In this document: piece after piece, positions 1-9,931 of the stretch | Numbering within the stretch: the first letter of the stretch is position 1 | How the letters are laid out: each line of letters starts with the position of its first letter | Origin: Pseudomonas putida | Lineage (GTDB): Bacteria > Pseudomonadota > Gammaproteobacteria > Pseudomonadales > Pseudomonadaceae | Assembly (NCBI RefSeq): GCF_002025705.1 | Contig: NZ_CP018846.1 | Span: 3,339,501-3,403,500 of the forward strand | Direction of reading: 5' to 3' | Length of the DNA stretch: 64,000 bases | The notes under the pieces: generated by a model | The model's input: only the letters and a program-made list of their open reading frames with translations | Databases searched by the model: none | What the model was told of the DNA's origin: nothing | Made by a program: the position numbers and the translations under genes

Positions 1-213
1 ATGATGCAGGGCAAGACGGTAATCGCCATCGCCCACCGGCTGTCCACCATCGCCGCCATGGACCGGCTGATCGTGATGGATGAGGGGCGCATCATCGAGC
101 AAGGTACCCACAGCGAACTGCTGGCGAAGAACGGTACCTATGCGCGGCTGTGGCAGCACCAGAGCGGTGGCTTCCTGGGTGAGGATCAGGGGGTGGCAGA
201 GGCGCTGGAGTGA
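1..213 (+). CDS. ABC transporter ATP-binding protein, C-terminal end (partial)
   Basis: Only the last 70 residues are in the window, so the true start lies to the left. The piece has the switch-histidine loop (IAHRLSTI, about residues 8-15 of the fragment) and the following strand-turn [16 protein letters not shown]. Both are typical of the distal part of the nucleotide-binding domain in fused ABC exporters (MsbA/multidrug type). It would hydrolyse ATP to drive transport across the inner membrane. The substrate cannot be inferred because the membrane domain is missing. A short GC hairpin (gcggcc...ggccgc, 233-250) follows the stop, but it lacks a T-run. Confidence 0.85.
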   Translation: MMQGKTVIAIAHRLSTIAAMDRLIVMDEGRIIEQGTHSELLAKNGTYARLWQHQSGGFLGEDQGVAEALE

Positions 214-370
214 CCATGCAGGCAGCCACGGGGCGGCCTTTTCGGGCCGCTCGCTGCCTAGGCTCTGCGGGCCATCTGTGCCGGTTTTAAGGTGAAATCT
301 GTACATTGAGTTACCGGTGCACACCTCGATAATCGGGCCTTCTTTGACCACTTGTCGAGGCCAGGCCCCC

Positions 371-1186
371 ATGAGCACGCATATCCGCAACAGACGACTG
401 ACGATCCCGCAGCTGGTCGCCATGAAAGGCCGGCAAAAGATCGTTTCGCTGACGGCATACACCAGCGCGATCGCCAAGGTGATCGACCCTCTGGTCGACT
501 TCATCCTGGTCGGTGACTCCACCGCGATGGTCGGCTACGGCCGCCCCTCCACGTTGGGTATGCGCCTGGATGAGACCATCGCCCATACCCGGGCAGTGGT
601 CGACAGCTCGCGGCTTGCCTGCGTGATTGCCGACATGCCGTTCGGCAGCTATCAGGAGTGCCACGAGCAGGCCTTTCGCAACTGCGCACAGGTGCTAGCC
701 AGTACCGGCTGCGACGCCGTCAAGCTGGAGGCCAACCAGGCCTTGGCCAGTACCGTGGCGTTTCTGGTGGCGCGCGGCATACCGGTTATGGCGCACATCG
801 GCCTGATGCCGCAGTTCGTCAATGCCATGGGTGGCTACAAGGCCCAGGGGCTTTGCCCCGACAGCGCCGCGGCATTGCGGGCCGATGCCCAGGCCAACCT
901 GCAGGCCGGCGCCTTCAGCCTGCTGCTGGAGGGAGTCGCCGAACCTGTCGCCAGGGCGATCAGCGAAACCACCGACAAACCCACCATCGGCATTGGTGCA
1001 TCACCGGCCTGCGATGGCCAGGTACTGGTCATCGAAGACCTGCTGGGGCTGGGTGGCGAACAGGTGCCCCGCTTCGTCAAGCAATATGCCGACGTTGCCC
1101 AGGTCATCCGTGAAGCCTGTACCCGCTTCGGTGACGAAGTCCGCGATGGGACCTTCCCTGAAATGCGTCACTGCTACGGCGTCTGA
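371..1186 (+). CDS. panB: 3-methyl-2-oxobutanoate hydroxymethyltransferase (PanB paralogue)
   Basis: Predicted 271 residues, normal for PanB, which adds a hydroxymethyl group from 5,10-methylene-tetrahydrofolate to 2-oxoisovalerate in pantothenate synthesis. Counterparts of the E. coli active-site residues are visible: Asp49 in LVGDS, Asp88 in ADMPF, Lys118 and Glu120 in VKLE, and Glu187 in LLLEG. The later motif IGIGAS..CDGQ is also present. The ATG at 371 was chosen over an upstream in-frame start at 317 because the family begins close to this point and GAGG lies about 10 bases before it. No panC is adjacent, so this looks like a second, stand-alone copy. Its 3' end overlaps the convergent MocR gene by 13 bp. 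Confidence 0.85.
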   Translation: MSTHIRNRRLTIPQLVAMKGRQKIVSLTAYTSAIAKVIDPLVDFILVGDSTAMVGYGRPSTLGMRLDETIAHTRAVVDSSRLACVIADMPFGSYQECHEQAFRNCAQVLASTGCDAVKLEANQALASTVAFLVARGIPVMAHIGLMPQFVNAMGGYKAQGLCPDSAAALRADAQANLQAGAFSLLLEGVAEPVARAISETTDKPTIGIGASPACDGQVLVIEDLLGLGGEQVPRFVKQYADVAQVIREACTRFGDEVRDGTFPEMRHCYGV

Positions 1187-2613
1187 GCCTTGTCCTTGAT
1201 AGCCACGTCCTTGAAAGCCACGTCCTGAATTGCCTTGACCAGGCATTGCAGCGCCCAGGGTATGTCCTTGCTCCAGTCCAGCGTGTAGCACAGGCGCAGA
1301 TGGCTGCGCCAAAGGCCACGCTGGCTGAAGATCTCCCCAGGCGCAATGACGATACGTTGCGCCAGCAGCTGCTCGAAGACCCGGCGCATTTCGACCGGCC
1401 GGGTCGACTCCAGCCAGAAGCTGGCGCCACCCTGCGGCTCGATGACGCGCAGGCAACCTTGACCGTGGGTATCGAGCAGCGCCTTCATCTGCTGCATGCG
1501 CTCGCGCAGCATGGCGCGCAGCAAGTGCACATGCTGCTCGACCCGACGCGAAGTGAACAGCTTGGCAATGGCCTTCTGGCGAATGGGTGACAGGCGGAAG
1601 GCACGTTCCAGGAACAAGTGCTTCAACTGCTCGGTATGGCGCCGGCAAAGCAGGTAACCATAGGGTGCTTCCGAACCAATCACCTTGTCGAAAGTAGAGA
1701 AAACCAACAGTCGATCAGGGTCGGCGAAATCCCGATAGCGTGGTGCCCCGGCCTGGAAACAGAACTCGCCATAGCTGTCGTTCTCGAACAGCCACACACC
1801 GTGTTCCGCCAGCCAGCGACAGACCTGCTGCTTGTCCGTCGCTGGCATCAGGCCGCCTTGCGGCACGCTTGCCGCTGACGACAACACTGCCAGGCGTACC
1901 GGTGTGCTGCCCAGCAGCTGACGCAGTTGCGGTAGATCGAAGCGGCCATCGTCACCCAGTGGCACTTCGATGATGGTCATGCGCGCAGCCTGCAGTTGCC
2001 TGAGCACCGCCCAACTGCAGGGGGATTCGACCAGCGCCACCGTGCCCTCGAGGTCCAGTGCACGCAGCGACAGTTCGAGGATGCTGCGCAGGTCAGCGCC
2101 GACGAACACATGCTCGGCCTGCCAGTAATGGTGCGCTGAACGGGTGTAGAGGTCCGCCAGCACGCTGCGCAGCTCCAGTTCGCCGAACGGCTGATACAAC
2201 GGTGCGTGGGAACGCGGGTACTGGCGCGCGAGCTCGCGCTCGATCATCAGCAACGGCTTTTCCAGCGACAGCAGCATGGCCGGTGCATCGCTGCTGAGGG
2301 CCAGCATGCCCGGCTGGCGGGCGCTGGAGAACACCGTGTCGACCAGGTTCGGCGAGCGCCCGGCGTGCAATGGCATGCTGCTGGCCCGGGTGAAATAGCC
2401 AAGCTTGGGGCGAGCATGCACCCGCCCTTCAGCTTCGAGCAGTGCATAGGCGTACTGGGTACTGGACACCGAGACATTCAAGCGTTGGGCCAGTTGGCGC
2501 AACGATGGCAGGCGTTGCTCGGCGTCGGAGGGAGCAGCCTCGATCCGCTCGAGCAGGTAGCGGTAGACCGCCTGGTAGGTGTAGGTGGGCTTTGGGGGGT
2601 TCTTCGCATCCAT
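1174..2613 (-). CDS. MocR/PdxR-type GntR regulator with aminotransferase-like domain
   Basis: Predicted 479 residues. The N-terminal winged helix (about residues 10-75, with [15 protein letters not shown]) is a GntR-type DNA-binding domain. The rest is a fold-type I aminotransferase-like domain that binds PLP: Asp279 (ENDSYGEF) would hold the pyridine nitrogen and Lys310 (STFDKVIGS) would form the Schiff base. Such proteins usually act as effector-sensing transcription factors rather than enzymes. The Lys is preceded by Asp instead of the usual Ser. Another in-frame start lies 10 codons upstream (2643), and neither start has a strong ribosome site. It is convergent with panB and its target is unknown. 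Confidence 0.85.
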   Translation of the reverse strand: MDAKNPPKPTYTYQAVYRYLLERIEAAPSDAEQRLPSLRQLAQRLNVSVSSTQYAYALLEAEGRVHARPKLGYFTRASSMPLHAGRSPNLVDTVFSSARQPGMLALSSDAPAMLLSLEKPLLMIERELARQYPRSHAPLYQPFGELELRSVLADLYTRSAHHYWQAEHVFVGADLRSILELSLRALDLEGTVALVESPCSWAVLRQLQAARMTIIEVPLGDDGRFDLPQLRQLLGSTPVRLAVLSSAASVPQGGLMPATDKQQVCRWLAEHGVWLFENDSYGEFCFQAGAPRYRDFADPDRLLVFSTFDKVIGSEAPYGYLLCRRHTEQLKHLFLERAFRLSPIRQKAIAKLFTSRRVEQHVHLLRAMLRERMQQMKALLDTHGQGCLRVIEPQGGASFWLESTRPVEMRRVFEQLLAQRIVIAPGEIFSQRGLWRSHLRLCYTLDWSKDIPWALQCLVKAIQDVAFKDVAIKDKAQTP

Positions 2614-2664
2614 ACTCAGGAACCAATTGGCAAATGCTGCCACAGGTTACACGCAGATACCCGC

Positions 2665-2780
2665 TGGCGCTCGAGCGAGATCACGGACCGGGTGGTGGCC
2701 GGCGGCATGAACAAGGGCATCGCCGCCGACCTCGACATCGGTGAAATCAGCCTGGAGCGGGCATTCAGGCAATCTGTCTT
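2665..2780 (+). pseudogene. Remnant of a FixJ/NarL-type response-regulator HTH domain
   Basis: In one plus-strand frame the translation reads EITDRVVAGGMNKGIAADL followed by DIGEI. This closely resembles the helix-turn-helix of LuxR/FixJ-type response regulators (RE..V...VVAG..NK.IA..L.ISEI). The usual TVK.HR.. helix that should follow is replaced by unrelated residues. No receiver domain, start codon or upstream portion exists. It is therefore read as a decayed gene fragment between the MocR and DUF2790 genes. The match is by eye and short, so chance similarity is possible. Confidence 0.4.
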
Positions 2781-2832
2781 ACCCGTTCACGGCCGTGCTC
2801 CTCTCTGGTCAGGCGGGGTGAGTGGCCGTTAT

Positions 2833-3096
2833 TCAGTTCTCACCGATGCAGTGGTCACCGAGGGTGCGGTAGTTCAGCACCTGGGTCTGGTCGTGCGAGT
2901 CGAGGTAGGTAAGCCGGGCATTGACCACTCCGCAGGTCGGCGTTGCGTCCTGGCTGGTCGACAGCACTTTCTTGATGTCCAGCTGGGTGCCATAGGTGTA
3001 GTTGCGGACACTGTCGGCAGCTTCGGCACGGGCGGCCAAGGTGCAGACGCTCAGGGCGGAAAACAGGCAGGCGGCGTAGACGGCTTTGCGGTTCAT
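2833..3096 (-). CDS. DUF2790 family small exported protein
   Basis: Predicted 87 residues. An N-terminal signal peptide (MNRKAVYAACLFSALSVCTL, then an ARAEA cleavage region near residue 26) is followed by the DUF2790 pattern: a YTYG..LDI..V segment, a central Cys-Gly-Val, a YLDS turn and a C-terminal Tyr..Leu-Gly-Asp-His-Cys. Two cysteines in the mature part could pair in the periplasm. Proteins of this kind occur in several copies in Pseudomonas and have no established biochemical function. The gene stands alone, with AGAGCACC just before the start. Confidence 0.8.
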   Translation of the reverse strand: MNRKAVYAACLFSALSVCTLAARAEAADSVRNYTYGTQLDIKKVLSTSQDATPTCGVVNARLTYLDSHDQTQVLNYRTLGDHCIGEN

Positions 3097-3424
3097 GGTG
3101 GTGCTCTCCGGGCTTCAATGGGTTTTGAACCGAGGCGTTACTGCTTCGCTTCGATGGAGCCCATTTAAAGCCCGCAACGTACCTGGCTTGTGTCACGATC
3201 TCTGCGGTATCAAATCACAACGTATCCGCAGCACTGCCGGATACGCTGTGATACAAACCCGCGCCGCCTGCAGCGGGCGCTCTGCGTGGCGCGTTCCATC
3301 GATCACACTGATGATTACTATCGAGCGGCTCGCCTGTCGACTCGCCAGTGCTGGCTTTTATAATCGCCTTCAATTTTCCCTCCCCCTCGCCTGCAACAGG
3401 CGACATCACCTTGGAATCAGGAAC

Positions 3425-4651
3425 ATGCCAAGCGTCAGTCAGGCCTCCCATGGCCTTCCCGAACATGATCAACAAAGCGTCAAACAGCAATGGCTGGCGA
3501 TTCTTTCGGTCGCGGTGGGCGCCTTCGCCCTGGTCACCAGCGAGTTTCTGCCGGTGGGCGTGCTCAACGATGTCGCCAGTGACCTGGGCATCAGTGCGGG
3601 CCATGCCGGGCTGATGGTGACCCTGCCCGGCATCATGGCCGCCCTTGCCGCGCCACTGCTGTCGGTGGGCATCGGCGCCATGGACCGGCGCTACCTGCTG
3701 ATCGGCCTGACGCTGGTCATGATCATTGCCAACTCGGTGGTGGCCTACGCCAGCGATTTCAGCCTGCTGCTGTTCGGCCGTGTGCTGCTGGGCATCAGCA
3801 TCGGCGGTTTCTGGGCCACCGCCATCGCCCTCAGCGGCCGCCTGGCGCCAAAGGGTGTGAGCGTGGCGCGGGCCACGTCGATCATCATGGCCGGCGTGAC
3901 CCTGGCGACCGTGCTGGGCGTGCCCGTGGGTACCTGGCTGAGCGGCCTGATGGGCTGGCGCATGACCTTCCTGGCCACCGCACTGCTCGGCGTGCCGGTA
4001 CTGTTGGCACAGCTGTTCTTGCTGCCGCAGCTCAACCCGGACAAGGCCATTCACATCCGTGACCTGCCGGCCCTGTTCATCAACCCGCAAGCCCGGGTTG
4101 GCCTGATCGCCGTGCTGCTGATCGGCCTGGCGCACTTTGCCGCGTATACCTATGTCGCACCGTTCTTCAAGCAGAGCTCCGGCTTCGATGGGCCGACCAT
4201 TGGCTCACTGTTGCTGCTCTACGGCGTGGCCGGGGTAATCGGCAACCTGTTCGCCGGCTTCGCCGCGAATCAGAGCGTGCGCCACACGCTGATGCTGGTG
4301 GCGGTGATGATCGGTGTCAGCACCGCCCTGTTCCCCTACTTCGCCACCGGCCTGACTGGCGCGGCAATGCTGATCGCCCTGTGGGGCTTCGCCTTTGGCG
4401 CGTTCCCGGCTTGTTCCAGCATCTGGATGTTCGTGGTGGCGCCCAAGGATGTCGAGCGCGGCATGCCGCTGTTCGTGGCGATGTTCCAGGTCATCATCGC
4501 GCTGGGCTCGTTCTTTGGCGGGCGCATCGTCGACCAGCTGGGCAGCTCGGTGTTGTTGAGCCTGGCCACTGCCCTGGTGGGTTGCGGTTTTGTCACGGTG
4601 CTGGTGCTGGGGCGCAATGTCAGCAACAGCCTGGCGGCGCAAGCTGGCTGA
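3425..4651 (+). CDS. MFS efflux transporter, NepI-like (DHA1 family)
   Basis: Predicted 408 residues with about 12 hydrophobic segments. The N-terminal part resembles E. coli NepI (purine ribonucleoside efflux): SEFLPVGVLNDVASDLGIS in the first helix, the MDRRYLL loop between helices 2 and 3, and LLLFGRVLLGISIGGFWA in helix 4. It should be an inner-membrane proton-driven exporter, with purine nucleosides the best family-based guess. The ATG at 3425 was chosen because AGGA stands 7 bases upstream and an initiator Met fits there. The longer open frame upstream has low-complexity non-coding character. The gene is monocistronic and divergent from DUF2790. Confidence 0.8.
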   Translation: MPSVSQASHGLPEHDQQSVKQQWLAILSVAVGAFALVTSEFLPVGVLNDVASDLGISAGHAGLMVTLPGIMAALAAPLLSVGIGAMDRRYLLIGLTLVMIIANSVVAYASDFSLLLFGRVLLGISIGGFWATAIALSGRLAPKGVSVARATSIIMAGVTLATVLGVPVGTWLSGLMGWRMTFLATALLGVPVLLAQLFLLPQLNPDKAIHIRDLPALFINPQARVGLIAVLLIGLAHFAAYTYVAPFFKQSSGFDGPTIGSLLLLYGVAGVIGNLFAGFAANQSVRHTLMLVAVMIGVSTALFPYFATGLTGAAMLIALWGFAFGAFPACSSIWMFVVAPKDVERGMPLFVAMFQVIIALGSFFGGRIVDQLGSSVLLSLATALVGCGFVTVLVLGRNVSNSLAAQAG

Positions 4652-4875
4652 CGGGTAAGGGTACACGGGTGAAAGGAAGGGGCGTCGCGCGCGCCCTCTT
4701 CTGACGTCATACATATCTGGAAAGTGGTGGCCACGAAGTGCCCACGGCTGAACTGTCAGTAGCAAGACGACTGCACTTCACCCGTAGCTGCCATTGCGAA
4801 AGCGATAGACCTGCTCATTTTTACAGACCTTGCGCGATCTCGCTCTCACATGACTTTCTGATTTGCACGGAGCTG

Positions 4876-4960
4876 TGTGAGCGGGTTTACCCGCGAACAC
4901 CGGCACAGCCGGTGCCATCCACCGCGGCGCCTGCTTCGCGGGTAAACCCGCTCCCACAGA
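4876..4960. repeat. Pair of inverted REP elements
   Basis: Two head-to-head palindromic units, gcgggtttacccgcgaa (4881-4897) and ttcgcgggtaaacccgctcc (4935-4954), flank a small inner hairpin (ccggcacagccgg). This matches the P. putida type of repetitive extragenic palindrome. It lies in the 419-bp gap between the NepI-like gene and arsH. Nothing else is recognisable in that gap. Confidence 0.85.
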
Positions 4961-5070
4961 GTGCGCGTCGCGCTTACGAAACCAGCTACCTTTTAGTGTC
5001 CGCTTTGGGTCGATAGCTGGCGTCTGCAAATGGCTGCTACCGACCCAAAGCAAAGTCCCTGGGCATGGCC

Positions 5071-5772
5071 TCAGATCGAGCGCTGATTCACACGGGCAGT
5101 TAGTTGCTCGGCACTTTCCTTGCGTTCCGAATAGCGATCTACCAGGAATTCCTTGCGGTCGCGCAGCAGAACGGTGAACTTCACCAGTTCCTCCATCACA
5201 TCAACCACTCGATCATAGAACGGCGACGGCTTCATGCGCCCAGCTTCGTCGAACTCCAGATAGGCCTTAGGTACCGAAGACTGGTTCGGGATGGTGAACA
5301 TGCGCATCCAGCGGCCAAGCACGCGCAGCTGGTTGACCACATTGAACGACTGCGAGCCGCCACACACCTGCATGACCGCCAGGGTTTTACCTTGGGTGGG
5401 GCGAACCGCACCGAGCGCCAGGGGTACCCAGTCGATCTGCGCCTTGAACACCGCAGACATCGCGCCGTGGCGCTCGGGCGAGCACCAGACCTGGCCTTCC
5501 GACCACTGCATCAGATCGCGAAGTTCCTGCACCTTGGGGTGCTCGACCGGTACATCGTCCGGCAGCGGCAGGCCCGACGGGTTGAAGATGCGCGTCTCGG
5601 CGCCGAAGTGTTCCAGCAGGTGTGCTGCTTCTTCCACCAGCAAGCGACTGAAAGAGCGTTCGCGGGTCGATCCATACAGCAACAGGATGCGTGGTTTGTG
5701 CTCGCTGGAACGGGGCGCCGCAGGCGGCGTGTCGAACAGCGCGAGGTCGAGATTTGGCAATTGCTCGGACAT
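5071..5772 (-). CDS. arsH: ArsH, NADPH-dependent FMN reductase / organoarsenical resistance
   Basis: Predicted 233 residues. The flavodoxin-like fold is shown by the phosphate-binding loop [11 protein letters not shown] near residue 33. Further ArsH hallmarks are [20 protein letters not shown] and the CGGSQSFN segment. ArsH is a cytosolic NADPH:FMN oxidoreductase that oxidises trivalent methylated arsenicals. The ATG at 5772 is preceded by GGAGGAAA, which fixes the start; upstream codons in the same frame run through arsC and are not coding. It is the last gene of arsRBCH, 13 bp after arsC. Confidence 0.93.
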   Translation of the reverse strand: MSEQLPNLDLALFDTPPAAPRSSEHKPRILLLYGSTRERSFSRLLVEEAAHLLEHFGAETRIFNPSGLPLPDDVPVEHPKVQELRDLMQWSEGQVWCSPERHGAMSAVFKAQIDWVPLALGAVRPTQGKTLAVMQVCGGSQSFNVVNQLRVLGRWMRMFTIPNQSSVPKAYLEFDEAGRMKPSPFYDRVVDVMEELVKFTVLLRDRKEFLVDRYSERKESAEQLTARVNQRSI

Positions 5773-5785
5773 GTTTTCCTCCAGC

Positions 5786-6256
5786 TCAGAGCGTGCCGAT
5801 GCGATCCAGCTCACGCTTGAGCTGGTCACTGTCGAGGCTATCGAAAGGCAGTGTGAAGAAGGCTCGGCAACGCGATTCGATGCGGGCCAACGTGGCGTGG
5901 AAAGCCGCGTCGACCGATGCTTCGTCACCAACGACATCGGACGGGTCTTCCAGCCCCCAATGCGCCTTTTGCGCGGGGCCGAAGTACACCGGGCAGGCTT
6001 CGCCGGCTGCCTTGTCGCAGACGGTGATGACGATGTCCGGTGGGTTGCCTTCGAACGCATCGTTACCCTTGCTGCTCAGGCCTTCGGTCGAAATACCGGC
6101 CTTGCTGAGCGTGCTCAGGCTGCGAGGCAATACCTGGCCCTTGGGGAAACTGCCAGAGCTGATGGCCTGGAAGCCTGCCGGGGCCAAGTGGTTGAACAGC
6201 GCTTCGGAAAGGATGCTGCGGCAGCTGTTGGCCGTGCACATGAACAGGACTCGCAT
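5786..6256 (-). CDS. arsC: Arsenate reductase, low-molecular-weight phosphatase type
   Basis: Predicted 156 residues. The N-terminal P-loop CTANSCR (Cys7 to Arg13) binds arsenate. Cys80 and Cys88 correspond to the cysteine relay of the thioredoxin-coupled (Staphylococcus-type) enzymes, and Asp104/Asp107 in EDPSD give the acid residue. It reduces arsenate to arsenite in the cytosol for export by ArsB. The presence of all three cysteines argues for thioredoxin rather than glutaredoxin as electron donor. It sits 28 bp downstream of arsB in the ars operon. Confidence 0.93.
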   Translation of the reverse strand: MRVLFMCTANSCRSILSEALFNHLAPAGFQAISSGSFPKGQVLPRSLSTLSKAGISTEGLSSKGNDAFEGNPPDIVITVCDKAAGEACPVYFGPAQKAHWGLEDPSDVVGDEASVDAAFHATLARIESRCRAFFTLPFDSLDSDQLKRELDRIGTL

Positions 6257-6284
6257 GTCGGGCTCCTCCGCTTGGTCGCGGACG

Positions 6285-7568
6285 TCAGAGGCTCAGGCGC
6301 AATGCCAGGGCCGAAAGGGTGATCAGCAAAACCGGCAAGGTCAGCACAATGCCGACCCTGAAGTAGTAACCCCAGGTGATGCGCATGCCTTTGCGCTCCA
6401 GTACGTGCAGCCACAGCAGTGTGGCGAGGCTGCCAATCGGGGTGATTTTCGGGCCCAGGTCGCAGCCGATGACGTTGGCGTAGATCATCGCTTCACGGAC
6501 CAGGCCCTCTGCGCCACTGGCCTGGATCGACAAAGCGCCGACCAGCACGCTGGGCATGTTGTTCATCACCGAGGACAGCAGCGCAGAGACAAGACCGGTG
6601 CCAATGGCGGCGCTCCACAGTCCCTGTTGTGCAAGCCAGTCGAGCAGCTGGGTGAGCATGTCGGTGAGACCGGCGTTTTTCAGGCCGTACACCACCAGAT
6701 ACATCCCGAGGGAGAAAATCACTACCTGCCACGGTGCTTCGCGCAGCACTCGGCGGGTAGCAATGCGGTGGCCGCGCGCGGCGACGATAAAGAGGATTGC
6801 TGCACAAGCGGCGGCCACCGCACTGATCGGGATACCAAGCGGTTCGAGCGCGAACAAGCCTGCCAGCAGCACCACCAGTACCCAGCCACCGACCTTGAAG
6901 GTGGCGCGGTCGTGAATCGCCTCGCTCGGTTTCTTCAATACATCGAGTGCGTACTGCCTGGGGATGTCACGCCGGAAAAACAGCGACAGCACCAGCAGGG
7001 TGGCCGCCACACTGGCGAAATTCACCGGCACCATCACCGAAGCATATTCAGCAAAGCCCAGGCCGAAATAGTCAGCCGAAACGATGTTGACCAGGTTGGA
7101 AACCACCAGCGGCAGGCTCGCCGTGTCAGCAATGAAGCCAGCGGCCATGACAAAGGCCAGCGTCGCGGTGGGCGTAAATCGCAATGCCATCAACATCGAC
7201 ATGACGATGGGCGTGAGAATCAACGCCGCACCATCATTCGCGAACAGCGCTGAAACGGCAGCACCGAGCAGCACGCAAAAGGCGAACAGCCGGTAGCCAC
7301 TGCCGTTCGCCCATCGCGCTACATGCAGGGCGGCCCATTCGAAGAAACCGGCCTCATCCAGCAGCAGGCTGATGATGATCACCGCGATAAAGGTGGCAGT
7401 GGCGTTCCAGACAATGGCCCAGACGGTTGGAATGTCGTGCAAGGACACTGCACCGACCACCAGCGCAATAATTGCACCCAGTGCGGCGCTCCAGCCGACC
7501 CCAAGCCCTTTGGGCTGCCAGATGACCAGCGTGAGGGTGAACACAAAGACAGCAACAGCTACCAGCAT
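6285..7568 (-). CDS. arsB: Arsenite efflux pump ArsB
   Basis: Predicted 427 residues, the standard ArsB length, with about 12 transmembrane helices. Family marks include [13 protein letters not shown] and [13 protein letters not shown], the paired NDG/NNMP re-entrant regions of the arsenite/antimonite antiporter, and [18 protein letters not shown] near the C terminus. It exports As(III)/Sb(III) across the inner membrane. It lies 20 bp downstream of arsR on the same strand, so the two are co-transcribed. No arsA ATPase is present, so it would act as a secondary transporter. Confidence 0.94.
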   Translation of the reverse strand: MLVAVAVFVFTLTLVIWQPKGLGVGWSAALGAIIALVVGAVSLHDIPTVWAIVWNATATFIAVIIISLLLDEAGFFEWAALHVARWANGSGYRLFAFCVLLGAAVSALFANDGAALILTPIVMSMLMALRFTPTATLAFVMAAGFIADTASLPLVVSNLVNIVSADYFGLGFAEYASVMVPVNFASVAATLLVLSLFFRRDIPRQYALDVLKKPSEAIHDRATFKVGGWVLVVLLAGLFALEPLGIPISAVAAACAAILFIVAARGHRIATRRVLREAPWQVVIFSLGMYLVVYGLKNAGLTDMLTQLLDWLAQQGLWSAAIGTGLVSALLSSVMNNMPSVLVGALSIQASGAEGLVREAMIYANVIGCDLGPKITPIGSLATLLWLHVLERKGMRITWGYYFRVGIVLTLPVLLITLSALALRLSL

Positions 7569-7588
7569 GAAAATCTCGCTCGGTGATA

Positions 7589-7936
7589 TCAGCAGCAGAC
7601 AGCATCACGGACGGGACGGCCATCCATGTTTTTCAGCCGAAGGGTGTTGTCTGCCAACCACTGCGAATTGGCCTGCAAGGTGACTTGCAGCATCTCGTGT
7701 ACCCAGGCCGGTAGCTCTGGATTGAGGCGGTAATACACCCACTGACCCTGGCGGCGATCCAGCAGCATGCCGTTGCTGCGCAACTGCGCCAGATGGCGGC
7801 TGACCTTGGGCTGGCTGTCGTCCAGCGCGCACATGAGCTCGCAGACGCAGAGTTCTCCCAGGCTGGCGATCAGCAGGGTGGCGCGAGCACGGGTCTCGTC
7901 AGAAAGGCTCTTGAACACATCAGGCGGGGAAATCAT
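7589..7936 (-). CDS. arsR: ArsR-family arsenite-responsive repressor
   Basis: Predicted 115 residues. The winged helix has recognition helix [13 protein letters not shown], and the metal site is in the preceding helix. The site reads C30-V-C32-E-L-M-C36. In the E. coli protein the third cysteine is one residue earlier (CVCDLC), so the third ligand is shifted. ATG at 7936 is chosen because the helix [16 protein letters not shown] is the normal family N terminus; the longer open frame upstream overlaps the operator. First gene of arsRBCH, presumably autoregulated through the inverted repeat 14 bp upstream. Confidence 0.92.
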   Translation of the reverse strand: MISPPDVFKSLSDETRARATLLIASLGELCVCELMCALDDSQPKVSRHLAQLRSNGMLLDRRQGQWVYYRLNPELPAWVHEMLQVTLQANSQWLADNTLRLKNMDGRPVRDAVCC

Positions 7937-7949
7937 GGCGGCACCAATA

Positions 7950-7993
7950 CATATGAAAATCCGAATATACGTATTTTCATATGTTAAGTGCAA
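7950..7993 (-). promoter_or_regulatory. arsR promoter with ArsR operator
   Basis: A perfect 11-bp inverted repeat, CATATGAAAAT (7950-7960) and ATTTTCATATG (7973-7983), is separated by 12 bp. On the minus strand a sigma-70 promoter overlaps it: -35 TTGCAC (complement of 7988-7993), an 18-bp spacer and -10 TATATT (complement of 7964-7969). A repressor bound at the repeat would cover the -10 element. The position directly before arsR makes ArsR the obvious ligand. Confidence 0.8.
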
Positions 7994-8431
7994 GTACATC
8001 TGCCATGGCAGACATCTGTAACCAAGGCCGCTTTGCGGTCCATCGCCGGCAAGCCCCACAGGTCCGTGCAAACCAGAATGTCCTGTGCCGTTCTGTGAGG
8101 GCGAAATCGCGCAAAATTCGCAAAGATGAGCGGGACAATCGCTCGTAATGGCAACTATGGGCAATTGCAGTCAAAGGCTGCAGGCAGCCTTGAACCTCGA
8201 TTCGCGAGAGGGCCACAAGTTTCCCGCCTGCCGCCGTGAAGATGCGTAACAGAGCGGCGAGTAAGAGCCGTACTTTCGCAGTGGCTGCCAAGTGCCAAGT
8301 CACAGCACTTCATCTAGCATGATCTGGTAGGTCCGTTGAGGCAGGCGCAGGCTCGGGATCGTGCTTCTGAGTGCTCCTTGCTCAAAGGCCTGGATGACAG
8401 ATGGATTTCCATACCCCAGCGGGTGAATGTG
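7994..8431. other. Gap between ars operon and transglycosylase gene
   Basis: 438 bp without a convincing gene. Around 8020-8055 there is a degenerate REP-like stretch (ggccgctttgcggtccatcgc). The rest holds no recognised RNA, repeat or terminator. An open frame on the minus strand here lacks family resemblance and a ribosome site. Confidence 0.5.
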
Positions 8432-9931
8432 ATGAATACACTGCCAATCAGATTCCAGCATTTCTTCCTTTGCCTATTGCTGTTACTGCCTTTTTCCTTG
8501 AGCGCTGCGCCGTCAGCCGACCTCCCGAGTGTCGAACTGACCCCGGCTGAAGAGGCTGAAGTTCAAAAGCTGGTCTTGCCGATACCCGAAAACTGGGTCG
8601 GGGACTTCGAGGGCATGCGCGAGCGCCGGTTGGTGCGAATTCTGGTGCCCTACAGCAAGACCTTCTTCGAACTGGACCGCGGTCGCCAGAGGGGCATGAG
8701 CTACGAGCTTGGCAAAGGGCTGGAGGCGTGGTTGAACGAGACCCAGCCCTACAGCAAAAAATCCATGCAATGGCGGGTGATGTTCATCCCCACAGCGCGT
8801 GACCAGTTGATGCCAAACCTGGTCAAGGGTGTTGGCGACATTGCCGCCGGTGGCCTGACCATCACCGAGGAGCGCCTGAAGAACGTCGATTTTTCCGATC
8901 CGTTTGCCGTGGACATTCCGGAGATACTGGTCACCGCCCCTGGTAGCAAGGCCTACGAGAAGATCGAGGACCTGTCGGGCCTGGAGGTCACCGTGCGCGC
9001 CTCCAGCAGCTACTACGAACACCTCAAGGCGCTGAACGCCGGGCTGTTGGACAAGGGCCTGCCACCAATCGACATCAAGCCCGCCGACGAGAACCTGGAG
9101 TCGGAAGACCTTTTGCAGATGGTCAACGCCGGCCTGCTCAAGGCCACGGTGGTTGACCGCTACATCGCGCGGATCTGGGCGCCGCTGTACACCGGCATGA
9201 AGATCCACGACAAGCTCTTCCTGCACGACAAATCCGAATTCGCCTGGGCCATTCGCCAGGGCAGCCCTCAGCTGAAGGAGCAACTCGCACGCTTCGTGCA
9301 GACCCACAAGGTGGGAACGGCGTTCGGCAACAGCCTGCGCAACAAGTACGTGACCAACAGCAGCAAGCGCGTACTCAACGCCACTTCCGAAGCGGAAATG
9401 AAGAAATTCCAGGCCATGGTGGAAATCTTCAACCGCCACGCCGCCACGTACGGCTTCGATCACCTGATGCTCATGGCCCAGGGTTTCCAGGAGTCGCAAT
9501 TGAACCAGGGTGCCCGCAGCCACCGCGGTGCAGTGGGGGTGATGCAGCTGTTGCCCGCCACCGCGAAGGACCCCACCGTCGGCATCCAGGGCATCGATAA
9601 AAGTGCTGACCGCAACATCGAAGCCGGCTGCAAATATATGCGCCTGCTCGCAGACAAGTATCTGGACGACCCTCAACTGACCCAGATGGATCGCACCTTG
9701 ATGACATTCGCCGCCTACAACGCAGGGCCCGGCAACCTGCGCAAGTTCCGCGCGTTGGCGGAAAAGTCAGGGCTCAACAAGAACGTGTGGTTCGGCAACG
9801 TCGAACAGGCTGCGGCCCAGGTTGTAGGCCGGGAAACCGTGGATTATGTGGGCAACATCTACAAGTACTACGTGGCCTACAAGCTGGTCGAAGAAAAAGC
9901 CGGGAGAAAACCAGAGCCCTCTGCGCAATGA
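8432..9931 (+). CDS. MltF-like lytic transglycosylase with solute-binding domain
   Basis: Predicted 499 residues. A signal peptide (hydrophobic run to about residue 25, SLSAAP) is followed by an SBP_bac_3-like domain (about 70-320: RLVRILVPYSKTFF, then GGLTITEERLKNVDFSDPF). The C-terminal SLT domain begins near residue 335. Catalytic Glu354 lies in QGFQESQLN, with GAVGVMQLLPATA and AAYNAGPGN after it. This is the MltF architecture: a regulatory binding domain fused to a murein transglycosylase cleaving MurNAc-GlcNAc with 1,6-anhydro product in the periplasm. Cys14 lies within the hydrophobic core and is not a lipobox. ATG at 8432 is chosen because the signal peptide starts there. Monocistronic. 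Confidence 0.85.
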   Translation: MNTLPIRFQHFFLCLLLLLPFSLSAAPSADLPSVELTPAEEAEVQKLVLPIPENWVGDFEGMRERRLVRILVPYSKTFFELDRGRQRGMSYELGKGLEAWLNETQPYSKKSMQWRVMFIPTARDQLMPNLVKGVGDIAAGGLTITEERLKNVDFSDPFAVDIPEILVTAPGSKAYEKIEDLSGLEVTVRASSSYYEHLKALNAGLLDKGLPPIDIKPADENLESEDLLQMVNAGLLKATVVDRYIARIWAPLYTGMKIHDKLFLHDKSEFAWAIRQGSPQLKEQLARFVQTHKVGTAFGNSLRNKYVTNSSKRVLNATSEAEMKKFQAMVEIFNRHAATYGFDHLMLMAQGFQESQLNQGARSHRGAVGVMQLLPATAKDPTVGIQGIDKSADRNIEAGCKYMRLLADKYLDDPQLTQMDRTLMTFAAYNAGPGNLRKFRALAEKSGLNKNVWFGNVEQAAAQVVGRETVDYVGNIYKYYVAYKLVEEKAGRKPEPSAQ

